Source of the DNA: GM7GCV1 sp965221105
GTDB lineage: Bacteria > Pseudomonadota > Gammaproteobacteria > Pseudomonadales > GM7GCV1
Direction of reading: 5' to 3'
Assembly: GCA_965221105.1 (NCBI GenBank)
Contig: OZ244871.1
Location: 1,240,001-1,304,000, forward strand
DNA: 64,000 nucleotides
Part shown: positions 43,050 to 52,890 of the stretch, one piece after another
Layout of the letters: every line of letters starts with the position of its first letter
Numbering within the stretch: the first letter of the stretch is position 1
Program-made: the position numbers and the translations under genes
The notes under the pieces: generated by a model
The model's database searches: none
Seen by the model: only the letters and a program-made list of their open reading frames with translations
Told to the model about the DNA's origin: nothing

Positions 43050-43698
43050 TGATCGACGCTTTCTGGGCAATGCGCTGAATGTTCAGACCAGGCTCCCACT
43101 GGAAGACACCCGGGAGCTTCCCTGCCAGCTTCTGCCCTGTGACGGCGATGCCCGATACTTTGGCGTGCTGTTCGAAAGACCTCAGGCAAACAGGTATTTG
43201 AGCACACTGTTCCATGCGATGCATTGGCAGCGTGATGAAGTCGTCATCTATGCCAAACGCCAACTCACGCAACGCAAAGTTGCCTGGTACGGTGATCGGG
43301 AGTTTGCGTACACCTATTCCGGTCAAACCAGAGTGGCCAGGCCCTGGGTAGCTCCTCTGCCAGACATCAAAAACCTGGTCGAACAGGCAACGGGGTACAG
43401 GTACAACGCCTGCCTGCTCAATCTGTATGAAGACGGAAGCCAAGGTATGGGCTGGCACAGCGATAACGAAAAATCACTTGCACAAAACAGTTCCATCGCG
43501 TCGGTTTCATTTGGAGCACATCGGCGCTTTGACCTGCGCCATAACCCCACCGGAATCAAGCGCTCAATTGTTCTTGAGCACGGCAGTCTTCTGCTGATCG
43601 CAGGGACTACCCAGAACTTGTGGCAACATCAGTTGCCCAGAACACGGAAGGTATCCAGGCCACGTATCAACCTGACCTTCAGAACAATGCTGGACTGA
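43024..43698 (+). CDS. alkB: AlkB-family 2-oxoglutarate-dependent DNA dioxygenase
   Basis: AlkB removes 1-methyladenine and 3-methylcytosine from DNA by oxidation. The protein is 224 residues with the start MNRINPRNSD. Fe(II) ligands are His and Asp in GMGWHSDNE and His in LWQHQLPRT; Arg in RPRINLTFR binds 2-oxoglutarate. NACLLNLYEDGS and IASVSFGAHRRFDLRH are conserved. It is of the short type close to ALKBH2/3-like bacterial proteins. The overlap with the alkyltransferase gene suggests joint expression. Confidence 0.92.
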   Translation: MNRINPRNSDRRFLGNALNVQTRLPLEDTRELPCQLLPCDGDARYFGVLFERPQANRYLSTLFHAMHWQRDEVVIYAKRQLTQRKVAWYGDREFAYTYSGQTRVARPWVAPLPDIKNLVEQATGYRYNACLLNLYEDGSQGMGWHSDNEKSLAQNSSIASVSFGAHRRFDLRHNPTGIKRSIVLEHGSLLLIAGTTQNLWQHQLPRTRKVSRPRINLTFRTMLD

Positions 43699-43812
43699 GC
43701 TGGGATACTCTGACTACACCAACGCCAGCCACTTAATCAGCCGAAGGACAAGAGTCCTGCACGCGGTGAGTCGCTGCAACAGGCATCTCCCCCGAGTGAG
43801 CGGGGCTTCGAT

Positions 43813-44235
43813 CTACTGGGAGCGTTCGAGTATGTAGTCCACAGTTGCAACTATATCATCTGGGGAACAGTCCATGCAGACCCCCATGGCTGGCATGGCA
43901 TTCAGACCATCGATGGCGTTCTGATAAAGCTCATCCCGCCCCTTGGACAGGCGGCCTGCCCAAGCGGCAACATCGCCCAAAACAGGTGCGCCGCCCACGC
44001 CGGTTGTATGGCAGGCCAGGCAATAGGTGTTGTACACCTGTTCCGGATCCCTTGAATCATCTCCATCTGAGCTGGCGCCACCGCTGGCTGAACAGGGGTC
44101 ACCTGCCATGCAGATTGCTCCAACCGGCACCAGTCGATCGGCAATCTCCAGTGCCCTGTCGTCCAGGGCAAATGCTGACAGGCTTACCGCAGCAACTACT
44201 AGGATGAGGATCAATTTCTCAAGATTCATACGCAC
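43813..44235 (-). CDS. Cytochrome c5-like protein
   Basis: A 140-residue exported monohaem cytochrome with signal peptide (LILILVVAAVSLSAFA), haem motif CLACH in YNTYCLACHTTGVGG, axial Met in AMPAMGVCMDCS, and the extra cysteine pair C-X-X-C typical of c5. An acidic, Ser/Gly-rich linker (SASGGASSDGDDSRD) precedes the haem domain. Probably a periplasmic electron carrier. It stands alone, divergent from trxA. Confidence 0.88.
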   Translation of the reverse strand: MRMNLEKLILILVVAAVSLSAFALDDRALEIADRLVPVGAICMAGDPCSASGGASSDGDDSRDPEQVYNTYCLACHTTGVGGAPVLGDVAAWAGRLSKGRDELYQNAIDGLNAMPAMGVCMDCSPDDIVATVDYILERSQ

Positions 44236-44440
44236 ACCCTATGAAACGGGATTCAGTGAGATTTATTCGACCGGATGAACAGGCTTCGTCAGGGGCGAGC
44301 ATTATACTCGCGCAGGAAGGTCAGGCAAAGTTCGGGGCCTGACCTGCAAGTTTTTCTGCCAGGAGGTGTTGAAACAGATGCAAGCGCACCCACATAATAG
44401 TCTCTGGCAACACGCCTTCAAACCAAACCCGGAGAACACC

Positions 44441-44767
44441 ATGACGGACAAGATCCAGCATCTCTCGGACGCAGATTTTCACAACCAGGTGATCGAGGCC
44501 GAAGGTCCAGTGCTGGTCGATTTCTGGGCAAGCTGGTGCGGCCCCTGCAAAATGATTGCCCCCATCCTCGATGAACTGGCGGACGAGTACGATGGCAAAA
44601 TCAGGATCTGCAAGATGGATGTCGATGCAAATCGGGAAACGCCCATGAAGTTTAATGTTCGAGGCATCCCAACACTGATCATTTTCAAGGGCGGCGATGT
44701 AGAATCCATGAAGGTAGGCGCGGTCTCCCGTAACCAACTCAAGGATTTTATCGACGGGGCCATCTAA
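44441..44767 (+). CDS. trxA: Thioredoxin 1
   Basis: A 108-residue thioredoxin with the redox-active WCGPCK in FWASWCGPCKMIAP, cis-Pro in RGIPTLIIFK, and the usual ending KDFIDGAI. GGAG precedes the ATG; upstream codons of the open frame are excluded. It lies just upstream of rho, as in E. coli. Confidence 0.97.
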   Translation: MTDKIQHLSDADFHNQVIEAEGPVLVDFWASWCGPCKMIAPILDELADEYDGKIRICKMDVDANRETPMKFNVRGIPTLIIFKGGDVESMKVGAVSRNQLKDFIDGAI

Positions 44768-45010
44768 CACTGATACCGGGAACCCTCAAAGGCTCCCGAA
44801 ATCCTGCTGCTTCAGCAGAATATAATTTGCTTGCAGCGCAGGAAAATAGGGCGCATACTCCTCCCGACTGGCATTCGCTAGTTCAGCTTCGGCCGCCTTT
44901 TTCCGCTCTCTGTAGCATCAACAGCCAGCACATAATGTGGCGCCCGGTCAGAAACCTGTCGGATGGAACTCCGTCCCTCCGTAACAAAAATAATCCATCC
45001 AACTCTCGAG

Positions 45011-46270
45011 ATGAACCTTACTGAACTCAAAAGAAAACCCATCGGCGAACTGCTGGAAATCGCAGCATCAATCGGCCTGGAAAACGTTGGGCGAAACCGC
45101 AAGCAAGACATTATCTTTTCCATTCTCAAGCGACACGCCAGGAGTGGAGAGGACATTCACGGCGATGGGGTATTGGAAATTTTGTCCGATGGCTTTGGTT
45201 TCCTTCGATCAGCAGACAGTTCCTATCTTGCCGGTCCGGATGACATCTACGTATCGCCCAGCCAGATACGCCGCTTTAACCTTCGTACCGGGGACACCAT
45301 CTCCGGGAAGATTCGCCCACCCAAAGACAACGAACGCTACTTCGCCACGCTCAAGGTCGACAGCATCAACTACGATGCGCCGGAAAATGCCAAGAACAAG
45401 ATCCTGTATGAAAACCTGACTCCGCTGTTTCCCGACGAGAGACTGAAACTGGAATCTGGAAACGGCAGTTCCGAGGATCTCACCGGGCGTATCATTGATC
45501 TGGTGTCTCCCATCGGCAAGGGACAGCGCGGTCTGATCGTCGCACCACCCAAGGCAGGCAAAACCATCATGATGCAGCACATTGCCCAGGCAATTGTGCG
45601 CAACAATCCCGAAACCTACATCATTGTGCTGCTGATCGATGAGAGACCCGAGGAGGTCACCGAAATGCAGCGCACTGTTCGTGGGGAGGTCGTCGCCTCC
45701 ACCTTCGACGAGCCTCCATCACGCCATGTCCAGGTCGCCGATATGGTGATAGAAAAAGCCAAGCGGCTGGTGGAGCATAAAAAAGATGTGGTCATTCTGC
45801 TTGATTCCATCACCCGTCTGGCACGTGCCTACAACACCGTTCAGCCATCATCCGGCAAGGTGCTCACCGGCGGTGTGGATGCCCATGCGCTGGAGCGGCC
45901 CAAGCGGTTTTTCGGGGCAGCACGCAACCTGGAAGAAGGCGGCTCGCTGACTATCGTTGCTACGGCGTTGGTCAACACCGGCTCGAAGATGGACGAGGTT
46001 ATTTACGAGGAATTCAAGGGCACAGGCAACCTTGAACTCCACCTGGACAGGAAGATCGCCGAGAAATATGTCTTCCCCGCCATTAACGTTCGGCAGTCAG
46101 GCACCCGTCGTGAAGATTTGCTGATGAGCGATGCCGAAATGCAGCGGGTACTTATTTTGCGACGCCTTCTGCATGACATGGAAGATCTGCCAGCCGCAGA
46201 ATTTCTGGTCGACAAGTTGAAAGATTTCAAGACCAACGACGAGTTCTTTACCGCCATGAGGCGCAAGTAG
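45011..46270 (+). CDS. rho: Transcription termination factor Rho
   Basis: Rho is the hexameric RNA helicase that ends transcription. The 419-residue protein begins MNLTELKRKPIGELLEIA. It has the N-terminal RNA-binding cold-shock-like domain (GDGVLEILSDGFGFLRS), Walker A (IVAPPKAGKTIMMQ), Walker B (DVVILLDSITRLARAYN) and the R-loop/Q-loop region (SGKVLTGGVDAHALERPKRF). The start ATG gives the standard length; the longer frame is not conserved. The gene is likely monocistronic. Confidence 0.97.
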   Translation: MNLTELKRKPIGELLEIAASIGLENVGRNRKQDIIFSILKRHARSGEDIHGDGVLEILSDGFGFLRSADSSYLAGPDDIYVSPSQIRRFNLRTGDTISGKIRPPKDNERYFATLKVDSINYDAPENAKNKILYENLTPLFPDERLKLESGNGSSEDLTGRIIDLVSPIGKGQRGLIVAPPKAGKTIMMQHIAQAIVRNNPETYIIVLLIDERPEEVTEMQRTVRGEVVASTFDEPPSRHVQVADMVIEKAKRLVEHKKDVVILLDSITRLARAYNTVQPSSGKVLTGGVDAHALERPKRFFGAARNLEEGGSLTIVATALVNTGSKMDEVIYEEFKGTGNLELHLDRKIAEKYVFPAINVRQSGTRREDLLMSDAEMQRVLILRRLLHDMEDLPAAEFLVDKLKDFKTNDEFFTAMRRK

Positions 46271-46280
46271 TCGGCTTGCA

Positions 46281-46946
46281 CTAGACAGCTTCCAGAAAAT
46301 CGATGATTTCCGGAATCCAGCGTTCGTAATTCTGAAAACTGTGGTCCCCGCCGCCCTCAATGGTCTGTCTGCATGCAGCGTACTTTTTCGCTGCGAGGCG
46401 ATAATCACAGGTATCATCTCCCTTCTGCGCCAACAGCCAGATATTTTCGGGCCTGGTAATCGCATCAACCCGCACTGACTCAAGATTGGCAACATCCTCG
46501 TGGGTCAGGGTGCAGGCCTCACCAGAATGGTAGTTCCTCAGCTCAACGCCCAGATAGCCAGGCTCAAGCATGGAGGGCCTGACAGCGGGATTGATAAGCG
46601 CAGCACGCAAATCATAATCCTCGACCAACCATGTGGCCCAGAATCCCCCAAGTGAACTGCCGATCACAGCAGTCTCATCAGCGTAATAACCAAGAGTCAT
46701 TCTGATACTCTCGATCGCCGAGCGCGGATAGGACGAAAGTGCTGGACACTCAAACACGAGGTCGGGCCTGTGCCTGTGCAGCCACGCCTCAGTTGCCTGC
46801 GCCTTGGCTGAGGCGGGTGAACTCAGAAAACCATGAAGATATAGGGAATTATATACGTGACAGCCACAGCTATGATTCCCAAGATATAAAATGCGTTTCA
46901 ACAGGGTCTCTCGCAATCTGCTGTCATATTGAACCAGCTGTGCCAC
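46281..46946 (-). CDS. YqiA-type alpha/beta-hydrolase (esterase)
   Basis: From residue 35 the protein matches the YqiA esterase family: SLYLHGFLSSPASAKAQ, the nucleophile elbow VIGSSLGGFWATWL (Ser), NPAVRPSML, WLLAQKGDDTCDYRLA (Asp) and GGGDHSFQNYERW (His). The first 30 residues are not conserved and the start is uncertain; TTG at residue 16 or 17 (LLKRILYL) is a possible alternative. Its substrate is unknown. Confidence 0.85.
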   Translation of the reverse strand: MAQLVQYDSRLRETLLKRILYLGNHSCGCHVYNSLYLHGFLSSPASAKAQATEAWLHRHRPDLVFECPALSSYPRSAIESIRMTLGYYADETAVIGSSLGGFWATWLVEDYDLRAALINPAVRPSMLEPGYLGVELRNYHSGEACTLTHEDVANLESVRVDAITRPENIWLLAQKGDDTCDYRLAAKKYAACRQTIEGGGDHSFQNYERWIPEIIDFLEAV

Positions 46947-47550
46947 CTGGATATGGTCTTATCTCTAAGTCTGACATCTTGAGCAGGTCCCATTACAGCC
47001 CATATTGCGCGCTGGAAGTCAGGATACAGATTGGCAGCGAATGAATATACTCCCGGTGAACATTAGGTCGGCCTCAGGGTTGCACGCACACTCGGTCCTA
47101 CCTTGAGCCGCAAGGGGTTCTTCTTCTCCATCGTGCACGGCAAGAAGACAGCGCAACTCGCCAGAGACAGGGACCTTAAACTCACGGAAATCGTAGCCCA
47201 CAGCCACCGCGTCACAACCGGTTCTGCACAAACTTTCCGGTGGAATGCACACACCGGGGAAACACAATTCGATCCCGTCTCTGGCCAGCATGCTGCGTCA
47301 ATCATCAGGGTGCAGATCAGGCATACCCAAATGGAAGTATTCGGGCACCTGGAGTCAGGCTACTGGCTGTTTCAGTGTGGAAACCTAAAAACCTGAAAAA
47401 GTAATGGAGTACTTTCCCTGTGTACCGGCCTGCTGCCAAAATACTGATCGACCGCTGTCACCGGCTGACAGCGAAGCAACTCCGCACGATCATCAATCAG
47501 GACTGAGTCCACACCCTGAGGCAATGTTCAACTCTTCCGGAGTAGTCCAC
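46947..47550. other. Gap of 600 bp without a supported gene
   Basis: Overlapping frames are open on both strands (about 47019-47396), none with a family pattern or a convincing start. They may be chance or the rest of a lost gene. Confidence 0.4.
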
Positions 47551-47850
47551 TCAGAGCCCCGAATAATAGGCCGCGAGATCAGCAATATCCTCATCACTCA
47601 GATTGGCGATCATAGGTTGCATCAGTGCAGCCATGGGTGAGGTGCGCCGACCATCCCTGTATGCCTTGATCGCACTCTCCAGATACCCGGCCTTCTGTCC
47701 TGCCAGGTTGGGGTAGATTTCAGCAATACCTATGCCATCGGCACCGTGACAGCTCGTGCAGACTGCAGATTTGGCTTTACCCGCTTCGGCATCGCCAGCC
47801 TGGAGGTGCAGGGGGGCAATCAGTATGGCTGCAAAAATAACTTTCTTCAT
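47551..47850 (-). CDS. Small class I cytochrome c
   Basis: A 99-residue exported cytochrome with signal peptide (VIFAAILIAPLHLQA), haem motif CTSCHGADG, and likely axial Met in TSPMAALMQPM. It resembles single-domain cytochrome c4/c553-type carriers. GAGGAAA lies upstream of the ATG. A G9/C9 run sits 40 bp upstream of the start. Confidence 0.9.
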   Translation of the reverse strand: MKKVIFAAILIAPLHLQAGDAEAGKAKSAVCTSCHGADGIGIAEIYPNLAGQKAGYLESAIKAYRDGRRTSPMAALMQPMIANLSDEDIADLAAYYSGL

Positions 47851-47889
47851 CGGTGTTTCCTCTATTTCAATGGTACTTGCTTACGGAGT

Positions 47890-47898
47890 GGGGGGGGG
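47890..47898 (-). repeat. Homopolymeric C9 tract in the cytochrome c leader
   Basis: Nine C in a row on the coding strand, about 40 bp upstream of the cytochrome start codon and within 60 bp of the end of hemY. Length variation here could alter promoter spacing. Confidence 0.6.
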
Positions 47899-47943
47899 TT
47901 ATTCGGGTAGATCAACGTACACATGCAGGACGAGCGGCCCGGT

Positions 47944-49005
47944 TTAACTAGTTGAGTGCGTGAGTGCGGCAATTTTCTGTTCATACACATCCGCACGTTT
48001 CTCGTCGCTGGAGCGAATGGCGAGACGGCGCAACGACTCAAGAAGCACCCTGTCATCAGCATGCGCTCCAAGCCAGGATTCCGCAGCCTTGATTTGGCCG
48101 CGTGTGGATTTGCCTTCAATCTCTGCATAGGCCGTAACCAGATCTGCATTCCAGTTGCGGTTGATGGTCTTGCGCAGGAATTGTTCCGCCTTTTCCGGCT
48201 GACCCTTCATCGCAAGCTGCTGGGCGAGATCAATGCTCAGAGCAGGAGGGATAACCGAACCATCACCCAACGCATCTGCCAATCTTGCCAACAGAGGTGC
48301 CGCCGCCCCCTCCGCCAGGCAGGCACGCAGGCAGCGCCGCTCAATGATGGGCAACCTGGCCGAGAGTACCTTCTGCTTTTTGACAGCCGCAATCAAATCA
48401 CAGACCTGTTCCCAGTCACCCCGATCCTCGGCGACAAGAATCTGCAGCAGGCGCACCTCGGGGTCTCGTGTGTTCTCCTCGACAAGCTGCTCACAGAGTT
48501 CTGCAGCACGATCTCCATTTCCAACCCCAAGCTCAAGATATCCAAGCCGCAAGCGAATCTGAAAACTGTTGTCGGGAAAACGTGCCATCGCCCGGCCATA
48601 GGCCTCGCGACCACGCTCGACGTCTCCAGATGCCACAGCTGCCTGGGCAGCCATAATGACATAAGGCTGAGGGTCATCATGATCGCTGGCAAGTTTCACG
48701 AGCTGTTTGTATGCCTTACTCCAGTTTTGCTCCGCAAAATTCTTGAGCGCAGATGCCGTCAATCGCTCGGTCCTGCTGCGTACCCAGGCACGTCGCCAAC
48801 CGCCCAGAAAGATACCCTGAATGACTGAACGAAGGAGGCTGAGCACCAACAGGAAGAGAACCGCCAGAATAATACCGATCCAGATGGTTACTTGCATGGC
48901 GGTGTCGCCCAGTCGTATCAGCACATAACCGTCGGCACCCAAACCCACATAGGCACCGGTTGCCAGCCCCAGGGCCAGCACCACATAGACGAGTAGCCTG
49001 CGCAT
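47944..49005 (-). CDS. hemY: HemY-type membrane protein with TPR-like repeats
   Basis: A 353-residue protein with two N-terminal membrane helices (LLVYVVLALGLATGAYVGL and TIWIGIILAVLFLLVLSLLR) and a helical-repeat cytoplasmic or periplasmic part: ALKNFAEQNWSKAYKQLVKL, AAQAAVASGDVERGREAYGR, LLQILVAEDRGDWEQVCDLI. It is the conserved last gene of hemCDXY; its function in haem metabolism is not established. The start overlaps the hemX stop. Confidence 0.9.
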   Translation of the reverse strand: MRRLLVYVVLALGLATGAYVGLGADGYVLIRLGDTAMQVTIWIGIILAVLFLLVLSLLRSVIQGIFLGGWRRAWVRSRTERLTASALKNFAEQNWSKAYKQLVKLASDHDDPQPYVIMAAQAAVASGDVERGREAYGRAMARFPDNSFQIRLRLGYLELGVGNGDRAAELCEQLVEENTRDPEVRLLQILVAEDRGDWEQVCDLIAAVKKQKVLSARLPIIERRCLRACLAEGAAAPLLARLADALGDGSVIPPALSIDLAQQLAMKGQPEKAEQFLRKTINRNWNADLVTAYAEIEGKSTRGQIKAAESWLGAHADDRVLLESLRRLAIRSSDEKRADVYEQKIAALTHSTS

Positions 49006-50150
49006 CAGTCCCGCCGCCCGCCGCTCCCGTAATCCTCAAGTCGCGAAAGCCGGCTGACGACGGCTGAAAGCATCTGAATGGATTCGTCAATATTGTGAGG
49101 TTCTTCGCCGATGGGCATGCTCCCAATAGCGCCCAGACTTGCCGCGACCCGTTGCACGCGAGGCTGGTTCGGATGGGCTGTATTCAGATCGGCCGCCGCA
49201 GACTGCAATGCTTCGGAAAAAATGTCGGTACGCCGGGAGAGCAGCGCCAGCTGTGCCTGGCGTATCTGCACCTGTATTGCAAGCATTCTGGTCTGTCGCT
49301 CATTCTGGGTGAGCAGATGTCTCCTCGGCCCGGCTGGTCTCTGTATGCGAATGTACCGCTCAAGAATCTGAGTGACCGACCCCCGGATCCGATCCCATCT
49401 CGAATCAGCCTCGGCAGTTTCCGTTTCGATGACCGCAATATGTTCAGGCTCAAATACGTCCAGGCGTCCAATTTCAGCTGCAATGGCTTCGAGTTCAAAA
49501 AAGATTCCCTCGATATCGACCCGCGTGGACAATTGCAGCTTTGCAATATCTGCAGCCAGCTGCCTGCGAATACTGACAAGCTCCGGTTGACCCAACTCCT
49601 GCAGAATGGCATCTGCCTGGGAGAGCATGCGGACGGCGGTGTCGATGTCGCCACTGGTCGCCAGTCGCTGGTTGGCGATGCGCAACAGGTACTCAACCTC
49701 CGCCAGGGTCCAGTCACTACTTCCCTGAGTCTCAGTCGCGGCGATACGCTCCGCCAGGGCAGCCATCTGACGTTCCGCATCCGCGGCCATGGCAGTCAAT
49801 GCATGCTGCATGTTCAGTTGCCGTCCTTCCAGATTACCGTTTTGTACCTCGAGGCCAGCGACCCGTTGCGTAAGTCTGGCCAGATCCGAATCGCGCTGCT
49901 CGATATACTGGCTCAGGTGGACAAATCCGAAATAGCCTGCCCATGCAGCAATCAGAAGCACGGACAGTATTATCAGGAATACAAGGATTTTTCTTCCCGA
50001 CGATCTGCGGGGCCGCTCTACCTGGGCTGCATCCGGATCATCGTGCGGTTGATCAACTGTCCGCGACACCTGCGGCTGCTTGGTTGCATTTTTATCAATC
50101 GGCGACCCCGCATCCTTTGCTTCTTCTGGATTTTCTGTATCCTGCGACAC
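49005..50150 (-). CDS. hemX: HemX-type uroporphyrinogen-III C-methyltransferase-like protein
   Basis: The 381-residue protein has an acidic cytoplasmic N-terminus, one membrane helix (ILVFLIILSVLLIAAWAGYF), a coiled coil (RVAGLEVQNGNLEGRQLNMQ) and a periplasmic helical domain (EVEYLLRIANQRLATSGDID). Despite the historic name it lacks a methyltransferase domain; it probably helps organise haem biosynthesis. It lies 52 bp after hemD and overlaps hemY by one base. Confidence 0.9.
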   Translation of the reverse strand: MSQDTENPEEAKDAGSPIDKNATKQPQVSRTVDQPHDDPDAAQVERPRRSSGRKILVFLIILSVLLIAAWAGYFGFVHLSQYIEQRDSDLARLTQRVAGLEVQNGNLEGRQLNMQHALTAMAADAERQMAALAERIAATETQGSSDWTLAEVEYLLRIANQRLATSGDIDTAVRMLSQADAILQELGQPELVSIRRQLAADIAKLQLSTRVDIEGIFFELEAIAAEIGRLDVFEPEHIAVIETETAEADSRWDRIRGSVTQILERYIRIQRPAGPRRHLLTQNERQTRMLAIQVQIRQAQLALLSRRTDIFSEALQSAAADLNTAHPNQPRVQRVAASLGAIGSMPIGEEPHNIDESIQMLSAVVSRLSRLEDYGSGGRRD

Positions 50151-50202
50151 TTACATCTCCAAGGTTAAACTGGCACATTACGCCTGTGCTGACAGCTACA
50201 GT

Positions 50203-50943
50203 TTACACTTCCTGCGCCAGCTCAGATAGAACCACAAGCAGCGATTCCAGGTCAGGGCCTGACGCCCGGAAGATTTTTGAGAACTGCATGGTACATGCCA
50301 GATCAGCGACTCGCTCACCTGGCACGACCAGGGGCACGTGCCGCCAGTCGCCGTGACCGGATTCGTCCAGCACATTCACAAGAGCACTGACCGTATCTCC
50401 GCTCAGCGCAATGATTGCGTCGGGACGTAACAGAGTATCCATGTCCAGCTTGTCCAGCGCGACTGGCACTCGGGAGTACAGCTCAACTCGTTGTATTCGC
50501 GCTCCACGCTCAGCGAGGCTGGTTTCCAGGTGCTTCCGGCCGCCGACCCCACAGAGAATGACAACCTGCTCACGGGCAACATGGCTGAGTGCCTCAAGCT
50601 CAAGCAGGCTTTCCGAATTGAACTTCTGCTCCGGTACAAACACCTCCAGACCCTGATGTCGCAACGCTCGCGCCGTTGCTGAACCAATGGCAAAAATTTC
50701 GCACCCGGGGTGCAGACGCACCGCCGCCAAAAGCTTTTCCGCAAACCTGGCGGCATTGGCGCTCACGACAATTATCTTGTCGGCGGAGGCAAGCGTTCGA
50801 GCATGGTCCGCCGAGCGCTCCCCCTCGAGACTCAAAGGCACTATTTCGAGCAGCGGTAACGTGGCAACCGCGTGACCCAATGCGCTCAGTGCCTCGGTGA
50901 GCTTCCCAAACTGACCCCTTGGGCGGGTTACGAGAATGTGCAC
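50203..50943 (-). CDS. hemD: Uroporphyrinogen-III synthase
   Basis: HemD closes hydroxymethylbilane to uroporphyrinogen III. The 246-residue protein has the bilobed family pattern: ILVTRPRGQFGKLTEALSAL at the N-terminus, VSANAARFAEKLL, FAIGSATARALRHQGLEV, ALSGDTVSALVNVL and LVVPGERVADLA. It is 23 bp after hemC. Confidence 0.92.
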   Translation of the reverse strand: MHILVTRPRGQFGKLTEALSALGHAVATLPLLEIVPLSLEGERSADHARTLASADKIIVVSANAARFAEKLLAAVRLHPGCEIFAIGSATARALRHQGLEVFVPEQKFNSESLLELEALSHVAREQVVILCGVGGRKHLETSLAERGARIQRVELYSRVPVALDKLDMDTLLRPDAIIALSGDTVSALVNVLDESGHGDWRHVPLVVPGERVADLACTMQFSKIFRASGPDLESLLVVLSELAQEV

Positions 50944-50966
50944 AACGTCGCGGAGATACCCCTGGA

Positions 50967-51914
50967 CTAGAAGTCCGGCTCCCGCACTGCGTCCTGTGCG
51001 TAAACCTCAGCCAGGATTGCATCCGCTCCCTGATCGAGCAATTCGTCGGCGAGACGCACGCCCAGTTGCTCGGCGTCTGACTGGTCTGCTTCACCCCGGA
51101 CACGGATAAGCTTTTGTCCGTCCAGACTGCCAACAAGGGCTCGCATCTCCAGGCGGCCACCAGCAGACTGCGCATGGCAGGCGATTGGTACCTGACACCC
51201 TCCCTGAAGATGGCGGCTGAGGGCTCGCTCGGCGACTACGCAGCTGAGCGTATCGGCGTGACCCAATGGGGTCAGGAGAGATACCACAGAGGCATCATTT
51301 GAACGGCATTCAATGCCGACAGCACCCTGCCCACCCGCAGGCAAGCATATTTCCGTGTCGATGCTGTCGGCTATCCGCCCCTCCATACCCAGTCTCCGCA
51401 GACCGGCTACAGCCAGTACAATGGCATCGTATTCTCCGGCATCCAGGCGAGCCAAGCGGGTATTCACATTGCCTCTGAGATTATTGATCTTCAGGTCGGG
51501 GCGTCGAGCACCGATCTGGCACTGTCTGCGCAAGCTTGAGGTACCCAAAATCGCATTCTCCGGCAAATCATCAAGACCGGCATACTCATTGGAGACAAAC
51601 GCATCCCCTGGATCTCCACGTTCGCACACAACACCGAGTTCCAACCCGGGCGGAAACTCCATCGGGACATCCTTCATGCTGTGTACGGCAATGTCAGCCT
51701 GACCCTCAAGCAGGGCGCGCTCAAGCTCTTTGACAAACAAGCCTTTGCCGCCGATCCTGGTGAGAGGTGAATCCAGCATCTGGTCACCGCGTGTGCTCAC
51801 GGGGAGCAGTTCAACTATCAGCCCGGGGTGACACTTTTCGAGCTCTGTTTTGACAAATCGCGCCTGCCAGAGTGCCAGCGGACTCTTCCGGGTTGCAATG
51901 CGTATTGTGGACAA
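50967..51914 (-). CDS. hemC: Porphobilinogen deaminase
   Basis: HemC polymerises four porphobilinogens on a dipyrromethane cofactor. The 315-residue protein has IRIATRKSPLALWQA at the start, GGKGLFVKELERALL, AVHSMKDVP, GTSSLRRQCQI, NLRGNVNTRLARLD and the cofactor cysteine in GGCQVPIACHA. TTG (Ser-Thr-Ile-Arg) is the chosen start because the upstream 38 codons are not conserved. First gene of hemCDXY. Confidence 0.95.
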   Translation of the reverse strand: MSTIRIATRKSPLALWQARFVKTELEKCHPGLIVELLPVSTRGDQMLDSPLTRIGGKGLFVKELERALLEGQADIAVHSMKDVPMEFPPGLELGVVCERGDPGDAFVSNEYAGLDDLPENAILGTSSLRRQCQIGARRPDLKINNLRGNVNTRLARLDAGEYDAIVLAVAGLRRLGMEGRIADSIDTEICLPAGGQGAVGIECRSNDASVVSLLTPLGHADTLSCVVAERALSRHLQGGCQVPIACHAQSAGGRLEMRALVGSLDGQKLIRVRGEADQSDAEQLGVRLADELLDQGADAILAEVYAQDAVREPDF

Positions 51915-52890
51915 GTGCTTCGATGCTCGTGGACAGTTTAGGGAATGCCGATTGCAGTAGTCAAAGCCCCGGGCCAAGACTTGCCCCACGACTTCCTGGG
52001 CCTCCCAAAACCGCAGCAAAGGGAACACCAGACAGTGGAGGCTTGAATGGCGCCAAGGGGTTACAGGGATCGAGCGGCCAGTACACTTCTGGCGAAGAAG
52101 AATCCACCAGAGCTTTATGCCTGTCCGGTACCTGCTGTGTCATCTGTTCTGTCTACGGGGTGTGGTGGCGAAAGCATAGCCCAGCACTGCCCAAGCTCCA
52201 AATCCTATCCGCGTCATCCACCCTCTGAAAAGAGACCCGAGAGGGGCTTGTGACCAGGCTGGCCAGCTGCAGATAAGTTGGCGGTGATTCAGGGCTCTGG
52301 CAAGAGGCCAGATCAGTATAATCAATTTGAAGTTGGACCTTTCAACTGTGCATTTCATCTCCTGAATCCAGATTCTGGACGAGCGCATCCCCGCCGCTTG
52401 CCAGCGTTCGCAGGTCCATGGTCATCTGGATCGCTCAGCCGCGGCCTTGTGCAGAACGGAGCGTGGAAACCGACAGGAGACAGGGATTCCAGCCTGACCA
52501 TCGAACCGCGCAGCCAGCCAATCCAGAGGTTCGAGAAGATGAACTGCTTCGCCGTCTGGGCCAGAACCGACGCTCCGCCAAAAAGGGCTCCAAATCGAGA
52601 TCCGTGAACTCTTACTGCACCCTCGGCGGACAGAATTTCCAAGTCTTCTCCCTACAGCTTTGTCGACTCTTCCCGACCCGGCTCCAGTGTTTTGTTTTTT
52701 TTGCGTTCACCCACCGGGTGAATTGCACAGATCCACATTTTCCCCATGAATCCCTGACACCTGCTTGCTTTTCTTGGTCACAGCCCTCTCCCTATCTGAG
52801 AATCGGGGATTCTGTTGGCTCCAACAAACCGAGCTGGGTATGCAGGTATAATGCGCGCTTTCAATACGGGTCCGAGTACCAGAACCAGAC
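51915..52890. other. Gap of about 1 kb between hemC and argH
   Basis: The divergent promoters of hemC and argH must lie here. Frames open on the minus strand near 52355-52642 include VLAQTAKQFIFSNLWIGWL, which looks protein-like, but no family pattern or start codon context supports a gene. It could be the remains of a regulator gene, which often lies here in relatives. Confidence 0.4.

Noticed and set aside
49095..50168. Long plus-strand frame of 357 codons opposite hemX
   Set aside because: Antisense shadow of a conserved hemCDXY gene; no motifs.
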